A DNA stretch of 5,962 bases from an uncultured Micrococcales bacterium (GTDB taxonomy: Bacteria > Actinomycetota > Actinomycetes > Actinomycetales > Microbacteriaceae). A program made the position numbers and the translations under genes. Positions 5,342-5,962 of the stretch are shown piece after piece (position 1 is the first letter of the stretch; every line of letters begins with the position of its first letter). The stretch covers positions 1-5,962 of the forward strand of contig CAITNA010000008.1 of NCBI GenBank assembly GCA_903893675.1, in the 5' to 3' direction. The notes under the pieces are model-generated. The model worked only from the letters and a program-made list of their open reading frames with translations. It was not told the DNA's origin and did not search any database.

Positions 5342-5962
5342 TTATGCGAGCTGCTTGACGATGCCGATGTCCTTCGGCGTGAAGCCAGGCAAGATGCCCG
5401 AGATCTTGTCGGCAGCAATGCCGCCGCGATACTTCATGACCTCGGCAAGCACGTGGCGATAGTCGAGAGTCACCTTCAGATCGCCATCTCGCAGGTCGCT
5501 GAGGCCAGGCCAACTGGTGACCACTCGCCCGCCCTTTACCCCGCCGCCCATGACGAACATGGCGCTGCCCCAGCCGTGGTCGAAACCCTGGGATGCGTTT
5601 TCCTGCAGCCTGCGACCGAACTCGGTGATGGTCACGATCGTCACGTTTCCCCAAAGGCTGCCGATGTCATCCTTGAACGCTTGCACGCAGGCGCTCAGGT
5701 CTTTGAGGTCGCCCGCGGTCTGGCCGTCGATGATGCCGGCGGCCGAGTGCACGTCGAAGTTGCCGGCGAACTCGATGTTTGCGGTCTTGATGTTCACGCC
5801 GTTTTTCATCATCGCGGCGAGGGTCGAGAAGCGGCGGCCGTTCGCGGTGTCTGGGTAGGTCGTTGCCACGCTGCCGCTAATTTCACGGATGCGCTCACTT
5901 GCCGAAATCGAATTGAGGGCGGTTTGCTGCCAGGTGGTCTTGCCTTCGGCATGCAGCTTGAA
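5342..5962 (-). CDS. DUF1501-family protein, C-terminal 206 residues (5' end beyond the window)
   Basis: The frame stays open from the TAA at 5344-5342 to the right edge, so the gene starts outside the window; the GTG codon at 5869-5867 is internal and not a start. The visible part carries the typical DUF1501 C-terminal block: V-T-I-V-T-I-T-E-F-G-R-R at about 107-118, then E-N-A-S-Q-G-F-D-H-G at 121-130, M-F-V-M-G-G-G-V-K-G-G-R-V at 135-147 and L-D-Y-R-H-V-L-A-E-V at 166-175. These proteins are full-length around 400-450 aa, often exported by a Tat signal and frequently paired with a DUF1800 gene. To my knowledge they are grouped with the alkaline phosphatase/sulfatase-like fold. Their biological role is not established. 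The 150-nt gap and different subject suggest it is not part of the nucleoside operon, although it has the same orientation. Confidence 0.88.
   Translation of the reverse strand, partial: FKLHAEGKTTWQQTALNSISASERIREISGSVATTYPDTANGRRFSTLAAMMKNGVNIKTANIEFAGNFDVHSAAGIIDGQTAGDLKDLSACVQAFKDDIGSLWGNVTIVTITEFGRRLQENASQGFDHGWGSAMFVMGGGVKGGRVVTSWPGLSDLRDGDLKVTLDYRHVLAEVMKYRGGIAADKISGILPGFTPKDIGIVKQLA

Noticed and set aside
5244..5654. Minus-strand open frame overlapping the DUF1501 3' end in another frame
   Set aside because: The product is a His/Arg-rich shadow; the DUF1501 motifs are in the other frame and continuous to the window edge.
5342..5869. GTG at 5869-5867 as the start of a short DUF1501 gene
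   Set aside because: The same frame continues without a stop to 5962 and the upstream residues look like coding sequence, so the gene extends beyond the window.
1..5962. CRISPR array, tRNA or rRNA gene, insertion sequence, phage or toxin-antitoxin genes
   Set aside because: No regularly spaced repeats, no tRNA-like cloverleaf, no transposase and no terminal inverted repeats. The window is filled by normal metabolic genes.

Overview
All genes in this window read on the minus strand and form a conventional nucleoside-uptake operon. In transcription order (right to left) they are: the 3' end of a DUF1501-family gene; a BMP-family (PnrA/BmpA-like) substrate-binding lipoprotein; a two-domain ABC ATPase; two BPD_transp_2-type permeases; and the first 35 codons of a cytidine deaminase (cdd). 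The layout matches the NupNOPQ / BmpA-NupABC / RnsBACD type of nucleoside ABC importer. No base of the window calls for a plus-strand gene; the plus-strand open frames are antisense shadows.

The organism is probably an actinobacterium. The evidence is GC content in the mid-50s percent (estimated from a few lines), Ala/Val-rich proteins, GTG and TTG starts, an actinobacterial-looking second permease with a long N-terminal membrane extension, and a short LTGC lipobox. A moderate-GC Microbacteriaceae lineage, such as the freshwater Rhodoluna-like group, would fit, but this is inference and no marker gene is present.

Layout: 1-106 is cdd (partial, continues left). 110-1339 and 1326-2507 are the two permeases, which overlap by 14 nt. 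2504-4003 is the ATPase, whose TGA overlaps the first permease's ATG (ATGA). 4004-4102 is a gap with a strong GNRA-capped hairpin and a second small inverted repeat. 4103-5191 is the binding lipoprotein. 5192-5341 is a leader and intergenic region with a candidate promoter, a 6-bp inverted repeat and a perfect Shine-Dalgarno. 5342-5962 is the DUF1501 C-terminal part, which continues to the right. No gene-free stretch exceeds about 150 bases.

Working model: the lipoprotein captures nucleosides outside the membrane, the permease pair moves them in using the ATPase, and cytidine deaminase converts imported cytidine/deoxycytidine to uridine/deoxyuridine. The hairpin between the lipoprotein and the ATPase, together with a strong versus a weak ribosome binding site, would yield more binding protein than transporter core. 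I found no new system here. The points most worth a second look are the bmp leader structures, the intra-operon hairpin, and a perfect 19-bp in-frame direct repeat in the second permease.
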